Below, in pieces: positions 42,964 through 57,240 of a stretch of DNA of 64,000 bases (positions are counted from its first letter, which is position 1; each line of letters starts with the position of its first letter). The notes below the pieces were generated by a model, which saw nothing but the letters and a program-made list of their open reading frames with translations, was not told where the DNA came from and did no database searches. The stretch covers positions 372,001 to 436,000 of the forward strand of contig JAQJZZ010000013.1 in the NCBI GenBank assembly GCA_030077755.1, in the 5' to 3' direction. The stretch comes from Filosporella fistucella (taxonomy: Eukaryota > Ascomycota > Leotiomycetes > Helotiales). The position numbers were made by a program, and so were the translations under genes.

Positions 42964-45697
42964 TCAGTCATGAGAAACGATTTGCGCTGCATGCTGGGAT
43001 GGCAAGTCTTCTTCAGCAGATTCATATTCCTTTTTAGTAGGTGACCAGGTACCGGCTCGACCAAGTGGATCTATTGTTGTTGCGGATCCGAATGTCATTG
43101 ATCTTGTTTCCAATGATTCTTGCGTTGGATCGGCTGAGAAGCTCTTGCCATTATAGGTTAACCATGGTCCAGCTTTGGCAATTCTGACTGCCAGCCACAA
43201 GATTCTCTCCTTCCTTTGCGCAGTCATAGAAGCACGCTCGTGATACTTCTCTTCTTCATCAATCTTTTCGTTTGTAAACCAAGCATCAGGGAAATAATTG
43301 TCCGCCCAAAGCAACCCGCGCATGGCGAAATCTTCGGGGAACGGACGGACATCATCTTTCTCTGGTAATGGAAACCTTTCATCTTCAATCCGGTTTGGAG
43401 TAGTGTAAGATGGAAGTAACGTATTGAGCAAGATCGACAAGAGATCCCAGGGATATTCGGCTTGAAGAAGGCTCATGGCAGCAGGATGGCGCGACATGTT
43501 GTAAAGGAAGACGAGAGTACAGTGAACGAATGGTAGCACATTGGGATCACCAATTCTACTGAGAACGATCTTGAGAGTTTCGTTGCTGAGGCGCTCGGCG
43601 TGTCTGAAAGCAATCATAGACTGAGAGTGTTCATCCGAGGTGTTGCCAGTCATTGGGACATCTTCTTCAGATTTGGTGGAGGTTGCCTTCATGAGAATGT
43701 TGTCTTCTGCAGCAAAACCGAGCATTGCAACACTATTGGCAATTGAAATGTGGAAGCCCTGTTCCATGAATTTTCTGGTTACTCTTCCAATCTGGCCATC
43801 AAGGAGTCCGAGAAATTCATTCATGGTACCATCAAACTTGTGCATGTCTCGCCCCGTGAAAAGCATGCCATGTGACTTGACAAAAGCCATATCTAGAGGT
43901 GGCAATCTGTATTGCCCAGAAGAGTGGTCTGCATTGAGTACAGGTTCAAACAATGTTAAAATCGATTCGCGAGCAGACCCAAATGGTGTCTGAACGCATA
44001 GAGATTTCGAATAGTAGAACAATTGTTGCAAAGCATTTGGTCTGGCGAGAATTGCCAAGTGGTGATAAAGACGGCCGGTGGTAGGCGCCTTATCACTCGC
44101 TTTAGAATACCAGTGCCGAGCAACTCCTGTCCACACCTCTCTATCTCTAATATCATCGTCTTCGATAGCCATTCTATATCGGCCAAGATCACCGAGACAT
44201 TCAATCCAGGTGTCCTCGAAGGCGGGCACAGTCTCGAAGAGTAGTGCGACCATTGAGTATGCCAGGTATATGAATGCCAGCATATGATCAAGCGAAGCGG
44301 GCAAACGATGTCTCAGCAGCTCCAGGAAGGAATGTATGCCGTGTCGCCACATTCTCGCCGGCATAGCATACTTCGAAGCTAGGCGCCTCAAAGCTTGACT
44401 AGCTGAAGGGTGTTGTGAGGCCAGGAAGAAGTCGTGGTGCTCATGCAGCAAAGTTCGATGCAATGCGATTAGAGCTTGCCACTGTTCATTGTTTAATTTT
44501 GGTTGACTACCATCTGGCTGTGCTAGAGCTGCTTGCTTATTATCAACCTCGATACACTTTGCCTCTACCATTACGAGTCCGGCATATATACCCTTCACCT
44601 CAGCGACTAATTGTTCCTGGGATATTGGCCGAGTCTCAGGCTGCAGAATGAATTCAGTGTTTTCCTCGTTACTAGGCGGAAGAGATTGGCTCGAGGCAGA
44701 TCTGTTGACAATAGAGGTGGGCGGATTATTAGATTGGTATGAATGACGTTGTGATGGGTTTTGAAAAGGCTTTTGAGGTGACCTTTGTTGCAATGCTTGT
44801 GCTCTAACCCTTTGTGCTTGAACTGACGCGATATTGGATGGATCCGTTGCCGATGATCGTGGCATAGGAGCATCTGTGTCGGTCCATAGTTGCGCTCCAC
44901 TAACAGGAGGTCGTGCTATATTAGTACCGAACATGGCATTTCCTTCGGAGAGGGAATTTTGACTTTGGGAAATAGGTCTTGCTTTTGAACGTCGGGGGGC
45001 GGGAGATGAGTCACGGAATGGACTGCCTGATCCATTCGATATACCATCTCCTGTCGCGGCTCTTTTCCGAGGCTGGTCCTCATCACTGGCGTCTTGCATA
45101 GAAACATCCTGACCCTCGATGGTAAGATCCCTAATCGCCGATATAGATGAGGTTGGCTGTGCTTGTGTATCGTCCCGTTCTCGTTTCTGGATCTGGACAG
45201 CGAATGGAGGTGGAGGCTCCCCTGGCGTCTTGTTGGACTCGTTTAGGATTGGCTTACGAGGTTGTGAGTTGTCCTTTGAAGGGCTATGAGTCTGATCAGC
45301 CTTGTCTCTAGATTCTATGGTGGCTGTGTTCCCACGAACACCCACCACAGTCCCAATAAGTCCAGAGCACTTTAGACAGTACCACTTACGGTTGTTTTTG
45401 CAGACAGTCTGTTTGGAATATCTTTCGAAAATTGTCGAGAAGTTCAGTGTTGCCTGCAGGTAATCGCTCTGGATGATTGTTCAGACAATGGTCCCATAAT
45501 TCCGGCTCTGACATGAACACATGTCGATTTGGGCAGAATTTGCAGGCGTAAATGATGGCCGACTTGGTTGCTTTACGCTGAGCTTGCACCCATCTGTCAT
45601 TGAAGTTGTTGGATTCCCTCGGCATGGTACTGTGGACATCGTGATCGTGAGTTTTGGGGTTGTTTTTGGAAGAGTGACGCGGGGTACGAAAGGGCAT
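42964..45697 (-). CDS. C2H2 zinc finger plus Est1-like (14-3-3/TPR-type) domain protein
   Basis: Minus-strand exons 45697-45390 and 45307-42964 give 883 residues. The 82-base intron has a consensus GTAAGT donor, and the acceptor at TCTAG keeps phase. A zinc finger, C52-x2-C55-x14-H70-x4-H75 (YACKFCPNRHVF...), comes first, then about 270 residues of low-complexity sequence. Residues about 375-600 match the Est1 DNA/RNA-binding region: ALHRTLLHEHHDFFLASQHP, ALRRLASKYAMPARMWRHGI, LAFIYLAYSMVAL, YRMAIEDDDIRDREVW, and SKAPTTGRLYHHLAILARPN-like spacing. Est1, EBS1 and SMG5/6/7 act at telomeres or in nonsense-mediated decay; fungal proteins with an added finger are not assigned to either. A second ATG at 45625 could be the start; it would still include the finger. 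Confidence 0.78.
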
Positions 45698-48600
45698 TCG
45701 GGGCTTGACTTACGAAGAACGGTGGTTGGTGGTTTTTAGCGAACTTTGCCAGGTAATAACACGGGCGTCGCTGGTGACAACGATAAAAAATCAATTCGGA
45801 GCGGCGTGTTGGGAGGGGAGACTCAGTTAGGGATACCACATAGGGTCAACTTGATATAGTGCAGATATGATTGTCGTAAAGAAAGAGAATTTTGGAGGGC
45901 GTCACCATGGTTTATACATCCGTGGAAAGAATCGAGCCTTGGGTTCCGTTGGTTTCTTGAGCCTCCACCAAAAATGGGTTCGCTATTTGCGAACCATTGC
46001 CTCACGTCTGATTCAAGGTCCTGGCGACCCCCCCGAACGACTCACCGAAATTGGTTGTCCTCATCGACCTTTTTCACCCAGCGTACACCAGGTAGGCTGA
46101 CTAGACTCCCTGACAAGGTCCTCACCGAGGATCCCAGTCATGATTGGACAGCAGCCTGAGCCCCTGCCTAGCTCCATTATTGCGCTCGTGATAGGGGCTT
46201 GGTACTGTACCTAATGTTGCAATGGAATGGAAAGACTTCTCAATTCTTCTTACCAACCACGGTATTACGACCACTTCCACAGTACTAAGGTAACAATAGG
46301 TTCTCCCGTTGATTCCTTAATTAGTAGACAGGAGGTAGGTATTTTTCGTTTCTGCGGTGCATCCTGGTGCTCGAAACCTGAGTTCCACAAGAAGTATAAA
46401 GAGTACACGATGTGGGGAGTTGTTATCCCCTCGAAAGTTGTTGCTCAAGATTCAGGTCGCTTTGCGGGCGCACCGCTTCTAAGACGAGGCGTACTCTTAT
46501 GAATAAGTGGGAGGCAGCAGTCACCGATTAAATAATGTGATAAAGCAAGCCACTCGTGCCCCTCGCACCCGATGTTGCATCTTTGTCATGTTGCTATTTT
46601 CCAGGCCGTAATCGGAACGAAGCCGCAATAAGCCGCCTGCAATCTCAGTAAAACGAATTATTGAATGAGGCTCTACAATGGTGTTGGTCGCCACACCTAT
46701 CCAAACCCCAAACTTAGCATAAAGGCTGCTCGCACTCGACTGGCAAGGTGTTGTGAGAACGCTTTGCAACCTCAATTTCGGCGTATCGCTATAGTAAACC
46801 TCACCCGACCAGTTTGTGTCTCGAAACCTCAAGTCTCTCACCGGTCTTGCTCAGCCGTATCACAATCATACGGAAGAGGATTTTCGCACAGAAAGGCAAA
46901 TAGTTGGAACGATAGCTGGCATTACCAAAGCAGAAAGATACGAGTAGGATTGGTCCCATCGTATTAGACCTCATCTCGGATTGTTGCTGGTCAGCAAACT
47001 TCAGCCTGATAATTACGAGATTCAGCCCTTCTGCAAACGCCCACGACGTTGTCATTTGACTGGACAATGGACACCGAGCTTCCCCCTATTCTAAGCGAGG
47101 GCACTGATTTTGACCTTTCGAATTGATAGCCGCAAATGAGGATATACTTGAAGAGAACACAAATACAGAATATTGCGTGCAACAAGGAAGTGTTGTGGTG
47201 GTCAGTGTCCAAATGTCATGCCATTGATCTTACATAAGCTAGCTATTCGTATACGGGGCCCATTCGTTACGAGAAACGAACACTGCCACGAACTCCAATT
47301 CAATCGGGGAGGAATGCACACGATGGGTGAAGCGGCACCGACGATCGAAATAGGACTTTTGTCTTGCTTGATTGACGCGGCTGGTCTTTCAATTACAACA
47401 ATCAATCAGTCCTCTCTCCACAACGAAATTACCAATCCAGCCTCTTCAACATCAATGGAAGGTACTGGTCCGTCCACCGGCCATTGATACCCACGAAATT
47501 GAGAGCTTCTACTCGGTACACACAACAGTCAACGACAACCGGACTCTGCTCTGTTCAGAATTCTGGTGGCTCATGGGGAAGGATCAAATGCCTTCAGTGG
47601 ACACAAACTTCGAACAGACAACAAGCACAGTGTGCTTGACGCATCCTAGGTCCTTTTGTTCCTGCCCGACGCCCTGCTTTCGAGGATTTCTCTGGTCCGC
47701 GCTCCTCTTGAATTGATGCTCGCGTGCCTGCAGATGCAAGCTGGGTGCGTCGTCACAGGCAAGATTGTACGCCTGACTCTGCTCAACTAGGGGATACGTC
47801 TGTCACGATATCCCTAACCCCGCCCGAGCAAAATATGTATTGGCTCCGAATGCACAATCTCTGCTTTTCGTGAATAGGCGACCAAGTATGCATGGTCAAC
47901 TTAAACCTGGCTTTCAAAGGTGGGATAGATAGCCAACAAAAGCATTTTGAGACCAGGAGATACTTGCCAGAGACCTCAAATTTCCTCACCGACAAGTGAG
48001 GCGGTCAAAGGGTACGATTTACCAGCGACCATGGTCCAACTCACGGTTGTTGGACCGTGTTAGCCCGCCGGGATGCCGTATCATTGGAATTCCTCCCGCT
48101 CATCGCAGAGGATGGGATTGCCAAGTGTCAATCTCGGCTGTCAGATTGGCTGTGTGAGTCAGTCCTCTAAAATTCATCTTGATCGTTCAATAAATCGCAC
48201 GATATCAAGCACCGATAGGTTGTCAGAATTTGGGGACAGCCATTCGCAAAGCACTGTCCAACTCCTGAACCGCACCCTACGAATTTCCGGGTGGAGAAAC
48301 GACAACATACCTAAATCCGAGGCCGAAACTCGAAAGATTTCAAAGCACCTAGAAAATACATTGGCAGAGCTATCAAAACGCGTTTCTACAATGGCTGACG
48401 TAGTCTGCCTTGTTGTATGTTTCACGTACTCCGTAACTACCACGTCTCTGTTTGCCTCGCTCTATTTTTGATTCCATCAAAATCGTCGGTACTTCTCCGA
48501 TAATTAAATCGTGGCGCAGCGATAACGTTTGAGAAATACCTTGGTATAAAACCTTCGAGATATCGCTGCGGCCGCCAACCGCGCGTTTCATTAGGCTCCT

Positions 48601-51600
48601 ACACATCAATCGGAGCCGGTAGAAACAATCTAGTCAAGGGACCTCCTCTAGGAAGTAAGACTCGGAGTTGTAATATATGCAACAAGGCGAAATGAAGCTC
48701 ACTGCTTCCATTTCTCCTGGAACGCAATCAGGGGTGAGAAGAACACTTCTTAAGATAACCTATAAACCATAAGGATGTGCCGGATAGTCACCGATCATCC
48801 CATGGCTCGATAGCCCAACACATTAATTGTCCGTAGTCCCGGTAGATCCGGGGAAGCGTGAATATGTTGCTTTGATCTTTCGAGTGAGCAGTCACTAGGT
48901 AGGCTTGTTTGCATAGCTCAATATGAAGAACAAGTCATCGAGATATTATGTTCACGAGTTGCTCTTGTGATTTAGATGAATTTTATTTATCTGTCATTTA
49001 GATCATATGCGTGGTAGAATATATATTCAATTGGCTTGTATTTATTCACTTTTGTCTAGTAGTGTTTGATAGAATCAAGTGATAGTTCAATACCAGTTAA
49101 ATCCGAGGTAAGATCTAAATTTTATTCTAGATCTTGCTAAACATGATAGTCTTTTACTTCTCTCGTAGCTCATTCATCTTACCCGCTTTCTTTCGCCTTT
49201 GTTTCTATTTGTATCCGCTCTGCTGGTTGCTCATCGCAGGTAAATCCTCATCTCGGAACACCTACTACAGAGTATGTCTTCCTGTCACCCGTGCCAAACG
49301 GGCCATGAATCGGCTCTGTACATGAAAACGTGGATTTCAAGGCCGAGGTCCGAGTTGACGGCAAGTTGCAGCGGCGTGTGTTTGTCGTGATTCTCATGTG
49401 CTCAGGAGATTTTGAAGCCATTTTGGAGCAAGCTTGGTTGCCTTGCGGATAACTTGGGAATTGTACCGTGATTTCAATCACTTTTCACTCCACTCGCCTT
49501 CTTAATCTCCATGCTTTTCCCTATGGGAAATTTCAATTGGCAGACTCTGCACCATAGCGGATGAAACCGGGAAACCTCCCTACCTCCTCCATCGTCACGT
49601 TATTGAACCTGGAAATCAATAGCAAGCACGTGATGTTAAATGTTTTTTTTTTTAAAAATTTGTCATTCTGAAAAGTGCTTATACAAAGCTGCGTAGAAAG
49701 CAAAGTTTGTGGCAAAAAAATCAATATTCTTTCCAGCTTCATGAATCTCCCAGAAGGTGTGGCGTTCAATTGTGGCGGCGGCTGAGTGCTTAACCGAACG
49801 TCCAACCAATTGCGCGTACCCCGATGTCCGGATATTTGCCTCAAATTAGATGGATGACCTCAGGTTGGTCATGCCCAGCTGAGAATTTTCAGCAACGGTA
49901 CAAACAGTCCTAAGCAAACATGTTGCGTTGATTGCGTTGACTATTTGCCTCATTCCAACTTGATGAGAGATTATTGCGGAAACTGAAATTTGGCCGAGAC
50001 TTTCCCCAGGTGGCGAATTAATCAAGGCCTTGGCACCTCCCCTTTCTAATGTGGGACGTTGGCAATTCAACGTTGAACAACTCGCCTTCCAGATGTGTTC
50101 TATCTGTTTCCTGTCAGCTTCTTATTCTGACTACTTCTTTGCTCTGGATAGGCCAGTTTACGACGTCTTGAGCCACGATATAAATTCAGTTGGTATGTCA
50201 AGCGGCCGCCTTTTTCCCGATGCTTGCCCCTTTCAAGAGATTCAGGTGGCCACGATTACATCAACCATAATTTTCTCAGTCATGGCTACATATTGCCGCT
50301 GTCATCGCCGATCAGCTCTCTATTTCAACTTGGTAACGCCGGGAAGGCGCCAGTAATACGAGAAAATTGGTCCTTCCTCTCTGGATTGGACGCGAAAACT
50401 TCCCACAACAGGTTGGGTCTCTATCATAGTGTCAATATCGAGTCATATTTGGATGGCAGTCGAGTTAGCTCGAAGAATGCAATCCTGTCTGTGGTATTGG
50501 GAAACTGGGAACGGTTATTGTCGCCTTAGACAACCTCGAATTGTCGCCCCCTCAAACTGATGCCTATCGTGCTAGAGGCATTTATCCATATCCATTCATC
50601 TCCGTTAATTTCATGCCCAAGTGGTACCATGTCTCTCACCTTAGCTCAGTTGCCTCGTCTTATGGTTGCAGTGACTTCTCTCTTTCGCCATCTCGAGTAT
50701 TCATGTTGGACGTCAACCTGTCTGCCTACTGTATGCACGACATACTCTCGTGTGAGATTTGGGTGTATGGGCATTCTCCATGCATCGACTTGGGCAATGA
50801 AGTCGAAATGGCTAGGTTGTTTGATCTCTTGACCACTCAATCTTCAAGATACCAGGGTCAAGGTGGATGGCAACCATTCTATCCTTGTCTATTGGCAATG
50901 CTTTTTTGAGTCACTTCCCTTGTCTCCCGTCTCCACGGGAAGGAATACACAGACCGACTAAGAGCGATGACAGTTCACAGCTCTTTGTCGCCCAGGTATC
51001 AGGAAGAGCCACTGAGCTGGTTGAAGAAGAAGCCATGATCTATCCGCCTCACGACTCTTTACTATTATTGGAGAGAGAAACTCGATGACAAGATTCGTGT
51101 GCAGGATGAAGCCTGCTCGGGCGGAAATTATACGGCTGTGAAGACACTTGTCTTGCTTCCCTTCCAGGTGTCTTCGAGGGGGATAGCTCCGTGACTGGTC
51201 CATTCAAAGAGAAAAACACGGGTCATCTTGCTGTCGATGGGCCATGTATTCCTTATCCCTGGGCTGGAAGAAACCTTACCTCCGTTGTCCAGCTTCTGGG
51301 AACCATCTAGGTAGCAGTCGGGGTGGAAACTGCATTGTCCAAGTCATGACCTGTCGATGTAGCCCATATGGAGGGCGACGTATCAATTTCTGATTTGCAT
51401 AAATGTTTCTCGTTCTATGAGGCTTATCTCAAGTATTGGGAAAATCAATAGATAATCTATAGACCTTTCTGGTGGCCGCATATTGATTATGTGTTGGCAT
51501 TGGCCTCATAAATTGGTCCGTAATTATTCATACTTGTCAATCGTGGTCATGCTTTCGCTTGGCTACTCAAGTAAGGTGAGGCTGAGCTTAGCTTTGCCCT

Positions 51601-54600
51601 GAATTGGTGATTTGTTTTTCTCAATTCTTGGCGCTTTTCATAGGTTTCGAGTTGAGTGGCTGTCAAGCCTCAGTTACGATTGGTTCTCATTTTCTGAAAC
51701 GAAGGATTAGTCACACGGGCATCATGGACATCATGTACGGCAAGAGAGATGTAAGAACTCGGGGATTGGAATCCATGGCCTAAAAGCAAGTTATCGGATC
51801 ATCTGATTAAGTATCAAGTAATCATACCCAATCAAAACTTAGAGTCATTGCCTTGACTTCGAAACAAGAGATTATCGTCAAAACGTCTTCTGATACTATT
51901 ATTTCGTTTCACGTTGAAGTCGTGCAGGTACATCATGCGCGTTCTTGAAGCAGGTCAGAAAATACAAGTTGTGCTACCTCAAGGCAGAGCGACATTAGAT
52001 TGTCGATTACCTTAGTGAAGTTCACGTGCTTGAGATTACCTATCGTGTGTTTTCGTATGCATTTTCTTGTTGTAATTATTTGCACTACATATGGAAATCT
52101 TTACCCGAGATGGCTAAGGGGAGTCAAGGCAAAAGTAGGGCAATGCAGAGCTTTCTTCAATTCTCGTTCTTTCCTCTCGGCACGTGATAGAGTTAAATCT
52201 TCCAGGTCCCTGCATCTTTGAGTGCCTGGGTAATGACTGATCCCATCCGGTTTCATGGAGCTGATTGTGCAAACGCTTATTAATTGATGAGCTGTATTTG
52301 CGCTGGAGGAGTCTAGACCCTGCGTTGAGCCTCTTTTCCGCTTCTTTTCTTGTTGAAATGGACCTTTGGATAACCTTGCACTGCATTCCGGTAACACGCT
52401 CCACCGGTACTTGAACCTTCGGGTACCACTTGGGGCTCTGTTATCGTTGTAGCATCACACTTAAGGTAAGATTGTTTATCGCACAGAAAAGGCAACGGTC
52501 TGGAAATGGTTACACAAGAACACGGCCTTCACAATTTTGAATTGTTGCCATTATCCAACCTTAGTGTATGCAGATATCCCTCTCAAGCTCACACGAGTCG
52601 GTTCTCCACAATCTCGGTGACTCTTTATGGAACTCTGTCTTCATGCCAGCTTTCTTCGGGAACAATCTGAGAGTGCTGTTGTACATAATATCGCCCGGTA
52701 CAACTCTTGAGATGAATAATAATCCTCTCATTCAAGCCAGTTGGAAATATCAGGACCGTTCTTCCTCCGAGTATGTGTCTTAACGTGCAAATGAGTGGTT
52801 GCCTTATGTTGATGCCCAACTTTTTTGTAATAGCGTGGTGATGGAAAAAGTCTTGTGCTCATGCTATGTGTAGCTTCGAATCACGACTCAGCCTAAAATG
52901 AACCTTGTGCCAGTATTGTGGGGTGTGAGTTGTAGGATTCTGAGGGCTATTGTGGAGGGTCGGAGTTTGCGGATAAACACGGATGCGCGATTTATTTTTG
53001 TGTCATTTTATGAGAGAAATGTTGCATAGCGATTTCTTTGAATTTAGGCAAATTCTGAGCTCACTTATTGAGTAGAGAGTATTACTTGGACTTCAACGCT
53101 AAGGAGTGTTAAATGGGATGAGGTTTCTGCTTAGCGAGAGCATGCGATTGATGATGTCAATTGAGATGGGTGGTTACAATTTACAAGACGCCTAGGTAGA
53201 TTTGGTGACACTGCAGGTTGATTGGTTATGGGTCACCACTTCCTCGACTTGGATTAAATGCGTCCCAGTGTAGTTATTAACCTTTTGGGAGCATCGTGCA
53301 GCTGCTGTGGTCCGTGTTCTACCACAATTATCGACATCATAATGTTGCGATAACGACTTCCTCTTCACACCATACGCAGTTCTACGAATCGGTGACGCAT
53401 CTAAAATTTGAAGCACGTTGGAACAGCCACCGGAAATGCATATTGTTCCAAAGAGGAGTAAATTTCTAGTCGTGTACCAACAGCATCCCATGATATCACA
53501 AGGCCGCCAGAGCTGGAATCTGATAAGAGGCCCCCATGGGAAGTACAAGCAATGCTGTGTGACTTAAAGCGGTTTATGGAACTGGATGCGGATCTCTAAC
53601 AGCACGGGATTGCGTTCTGAAGGGAATATACAGTACACGATTCCCGCAATCTAGCTCGTGCGGGTGTAACTGGGTAATTCCGAGATTCAAATTAGTAACC
53701 TGGTGCATATTGTGCTCATTGCAAGGAATTCTTTACTCTTGCAAACTGTTCCTGCTATGTCGTTGCGAGGGGGAATGAAGCTTCTTTGGGATAAGGTTTG
53801 GCGCTAATAATGGAATCTTTTCCAGGGGCTTTAGAAATCTTTTCCTTTTTCAACCATATGTTGGCTATTCTAGTAGTTTGGTTGCACTCTCACCAGAGGT
53901 GGTACACGGTACACGTGGAATCTCTTGATGGGAGAGCAAGTGCATATTTGAATAATGCCCTGTGCATAGAGAACAAAACTTGTCTTGAGACTACTGGACA
54001 ACACTTCATGTTTCGGGTTCCTGGCATGTCAAAAGAATACAACAGATTTTGCCTCGTTATGAGGAGTTCTCGTTGGCCAAAGATGTGTAGGGCAAATAGA
54101 AAGGTTTTATATCGGGATGTAGTGATCCCGTCATAAACTTGAGAGCGATAGAAAAATGAGGGGCATCTTGTAAAAGGGCTCTGAAATCAGTGTTTATTAT
54201 ACTAGTCACGTGTGGCACGTGTTCGGCTATTTTCTAGTGTTTTGCCATATCATTCCAGGGCTCGACCTTCTGTACTTAGAGACTTAGACAATTATGCCAT
54301 AATTACTGAAGACCACCAGCTGCTTACCCTCCTTTTATTATTTGTATTATTTGTGGTTCTGTTTACAATCTAAGCAAGAGGGGCTAGAGAAGCACAGAAA
54401 CTAGGGTTATGGTAGAGTAGATGGAGAAAAGCTATGCCACAAGAAATGTAGATATTTTATGCGTACATGTATTACACCACGAATTAAGAAGAAACATGGG
54501 CAATATGTAAAGTGTGGTAAGATCTTTCGATAGCAAATAGTTTGCAAGTGAGGCCCCAGTGCAATTTGCAAGACGTTTACTTAATTCACAATTCATTTTG

Positions 54601-55034
54601 GTCTATTGCAATGGGAAACATTTTGAGATTTTTGCATGATTTGGTCTTTGTGTCATGTTAGGAGCGAGCTGCTTCAGATTTATTGGAGTCATTGCAGAGA
54701 GTCATTTCATATTCCTCTTGCAGTTTTGGCCTCGCTATAGGATAACAAGAAGCATTGCAAGTGTCTAATAACAATTTCGTGAAGGTGCTTGTAAATTGCT
54801 AGGGGCGACATAAGGATGATTATTGAAGACTGAATCGAACGCAATTCTAGAAGATGTGGTCATTGTATGTGGTGCTTTGAGTAGCATCAACTGTTGAGTT
54901 TCTCTATTTCCAGAGTCTCAATTGAATGGTGAGCTTCAGCTTGGATGCAGCCCTCGGCTAGGCATCCATATAGGTGATGAGAGGCTAAGGTCGTCGCAGC
55001 TTCGCCTTTGAACATCGCAATGTAATTCATCATC
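45698..55034. other. 9.3 kb without a recognisable gene
   Basis: All six frames hold only short open frames (up to about 130 codons) with no domain, signal-peptide or splice pattern that could be built into a gene. No rRNA or tRNA was recognised. A T12-A5 tract lies near 49644. Two CACGTG palindromes lie 9 bases apart, start to start, at 54207 and 54216. Base composition is mixed, not uniformly AT-rich. Long non-coding DNA, very decayed repeats or a non-coding RNA are all possible. Confidence 0.4.
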
Positions 55035-55939
55035 ATGAATTCCAACCAATCTCACCAGTCAAATGGCAAGCTTCAACCAAGTTTTACAAAACCCCAGCAA
55101 GCATTCGGCCAGGCTCAACAAGCGTCACTACACCTACTGGTAGCTATTGACCGCCAACAACTTGCAAATATTTTGCCAGTAGAGCGAGCGTTATTTTCTG
55201 ATCGTTCTCTCGTTCAATCAGTTGGTATAGGTATACTCCCAGATTGGACATTCTCGAATCTTGGAAATAATGTGCTCTCTTCGCTTCACCTCCTAGACCC
55301 TCTCTCCTCCGCGGACACTTTAGCTTTCGAGGCGTGCGAGATCTTTTATTCGCGGAAGAATTCCATATGCCCATTACTATGGCGTCTGCTTTCTTCACTT
55401 GGGAAGCGAGTCCCTTATTTCGACCAAGCAAGATTGTTACTCGGCTCGGAGTGCATTTTGGACCACCACAAAACCCCGGAGGCAATGCCGAATTAATGCC
55501 TCTCCTCTCGATGCCGAATCTTCAGAGTGTAAAGCTCATATTCCAAGACTACCGTTTTAAAGGATTCGGAACAGGAATTTACCTTCGACCTAGCCTGACA
55601 GTGGTGTTAGCTTTGAAAGCACGCCTGGGGACGAACTTGAAAACTTATATGAACTTGGGACACATGAGCATCAATATGCCCAACGAGCAGTTGAAAGATA
55701 TCTCGAATTATCTCGACCAATTGAATGCAGAAGAGGAATGGATCGTGGCGGAGAGTCAAAGGATTATCAATGCTTACAAGGGACCTGTGTCATGGCATGG
55801 GAGTATGTTGATGGAGTCCGGGTGGAGTGTGGCAGAAAGCGAGACAGCACTTGAATTAGGAACTATAAAACGCATCTTGGATTGGATAAAGGACGAAAAT
55901 CTACGGGAGACTAAAGATGAAGATGTTGAAATGCTGTAA
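55035..55939 (+). pseudogene. frameshifted relic of a fungal F-box/DUF-type gene
   Basis: One frame (to about 55370) ends in TLAFEACEIFYSRKN; another continues as EEFHMPITMASAFFTWEAS..., then a helical C-terminal part with MPNLQSVKLIFQDYRF and EEEWIVAESQRIINAY. The pair ACEIFYSRKN / FHMPIxxASAFF is the order seen in a common fungal family (R-x-CRQIxxEAxEIFYxxNxFxxP...), so one protein appears split by a single-base shift near 55365. No splice site explains the change of frame. The N-terminal part looks degraded as well. Confidence 0.4.
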
Positions 55940-57240
55940 GGGACTGAATTCTTCCAAGTTGACCCTGATGATCAGGTCTCGTTCGCTTTGTAGCTCTCCG
56001 GTAGTCTCTGGTCAGGAACATGACAATAGCAGTCTATAATAGTGTCACCGAGTCTACCGGATTCCGTGGGTTGAAGACAGTAAATTGTGCTCACGTATTT
56101 AATGCTCACATCTGGGGTCCAGGCGCTTCCCCTTAGCAATACCATGCCAGAAACGTTTTCAAAATCAATATAAGTCTTCGGTATGCATTAGCTTTCCTTA
56201 AGATGATTATGATCTAGAATCTGAAACTGTAAGTACATAGCGTCATGAGGTATTGTGATATCAATCTCAGAATTTGAAAAAGGTACAAGTTTCAGGGATC
56301 CCTTGATTTGAAGGTTGAAGGTCAAACGCTAAGATTGATGTGATTGAGTGCGATAACACATTTTTGTCCGTCGATTTCAATTATGAGACGGAAAAAAATA
56401 ATTTTTGAGGGACTAATTAAATCTCCTTTCGCTATACAACCTGAAGGGAGAATAATGATATAGCCAGAAGAAAAGGCGCGGTAGCAATAGTTGCGAATGT
56501 TGGTGAGTCAGAAATTACTAAGCAGTTCCTCGTTTCAACCATACTGTTTTCTTACCTTTCCCCCAATCGTAGCATGTTTCTACCATCCCATCATTGTATG
56601 GAAGAATTACTTTATCAATGCCTAGAGGTTTATATCACAGAATGTCAGATATATTAGTCATTACCTTTCGACCTGTCGGAGGTCCCACCTGCCTATTTGG
56701 GTCTAATTGAGGCCCTGGTATCTACCGGCAATTCATGACCGGATGTCTGCTCCTAACGAAAATTTGTTCCTTGCACAATCCATTCTTCTTTCCCCTCATT
56801 TCAAAGACAAGTAACCAGCGGATGCTCTCTCGTACCTTGCATGGTATTATACTTCCGTGATTGTGTTCGGCTTATCAAAGTCGTGAAATGAATTAAGGAA
56901 CACGGGATTGGCTTGCCAGATGTGTGCAAATGCCGTCATCATCCCAACTTTCCTAAATGCGATTGGCGGTTTAGTGAATCCAGAAGCTCTGTGCTGCATT
57001 GCTATGAGTGATGAAGGTCTTATCAGAAGCTTAGCCATGATAATCGATATGTTCATACCAATCTGCATTAGGCAGCTCCTCCAAAATGGGATCGAGTGCG
57101 AGAAGTCAAAAGCTGCAGAATCCTCTGGTTTTTTAGGGGTGGATAAAGCCTTGAGGGGCAGAAGCGAGAGCAACAATAATCGGAGATACTCTGTTATTGG
57201 ACGTCAAATTCAACAACGAAAGGCAAAGAATTGGATCACG
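55940..57240. other. intergenic, upstream of the amidase gene
   Basis: No gene recognised. An open frame reaches the amidase ATG from upstream (56908), but the signal peptide places the true start at 57241. Confidence 0.4.

Noticed and set aside
52380..52440. tRNA-like word GGTTCAAGTACC on the minus strand
   Set aside because: The flanking bases do not form a T-stem, and no anticodon or acceptor stem could be built.
54207..54221. Two CACGTG palindromes as a bHLH/bZIP regulatory site
   Set aside because: No gene lies downstream within reach, and such 6-mers occur by chance.
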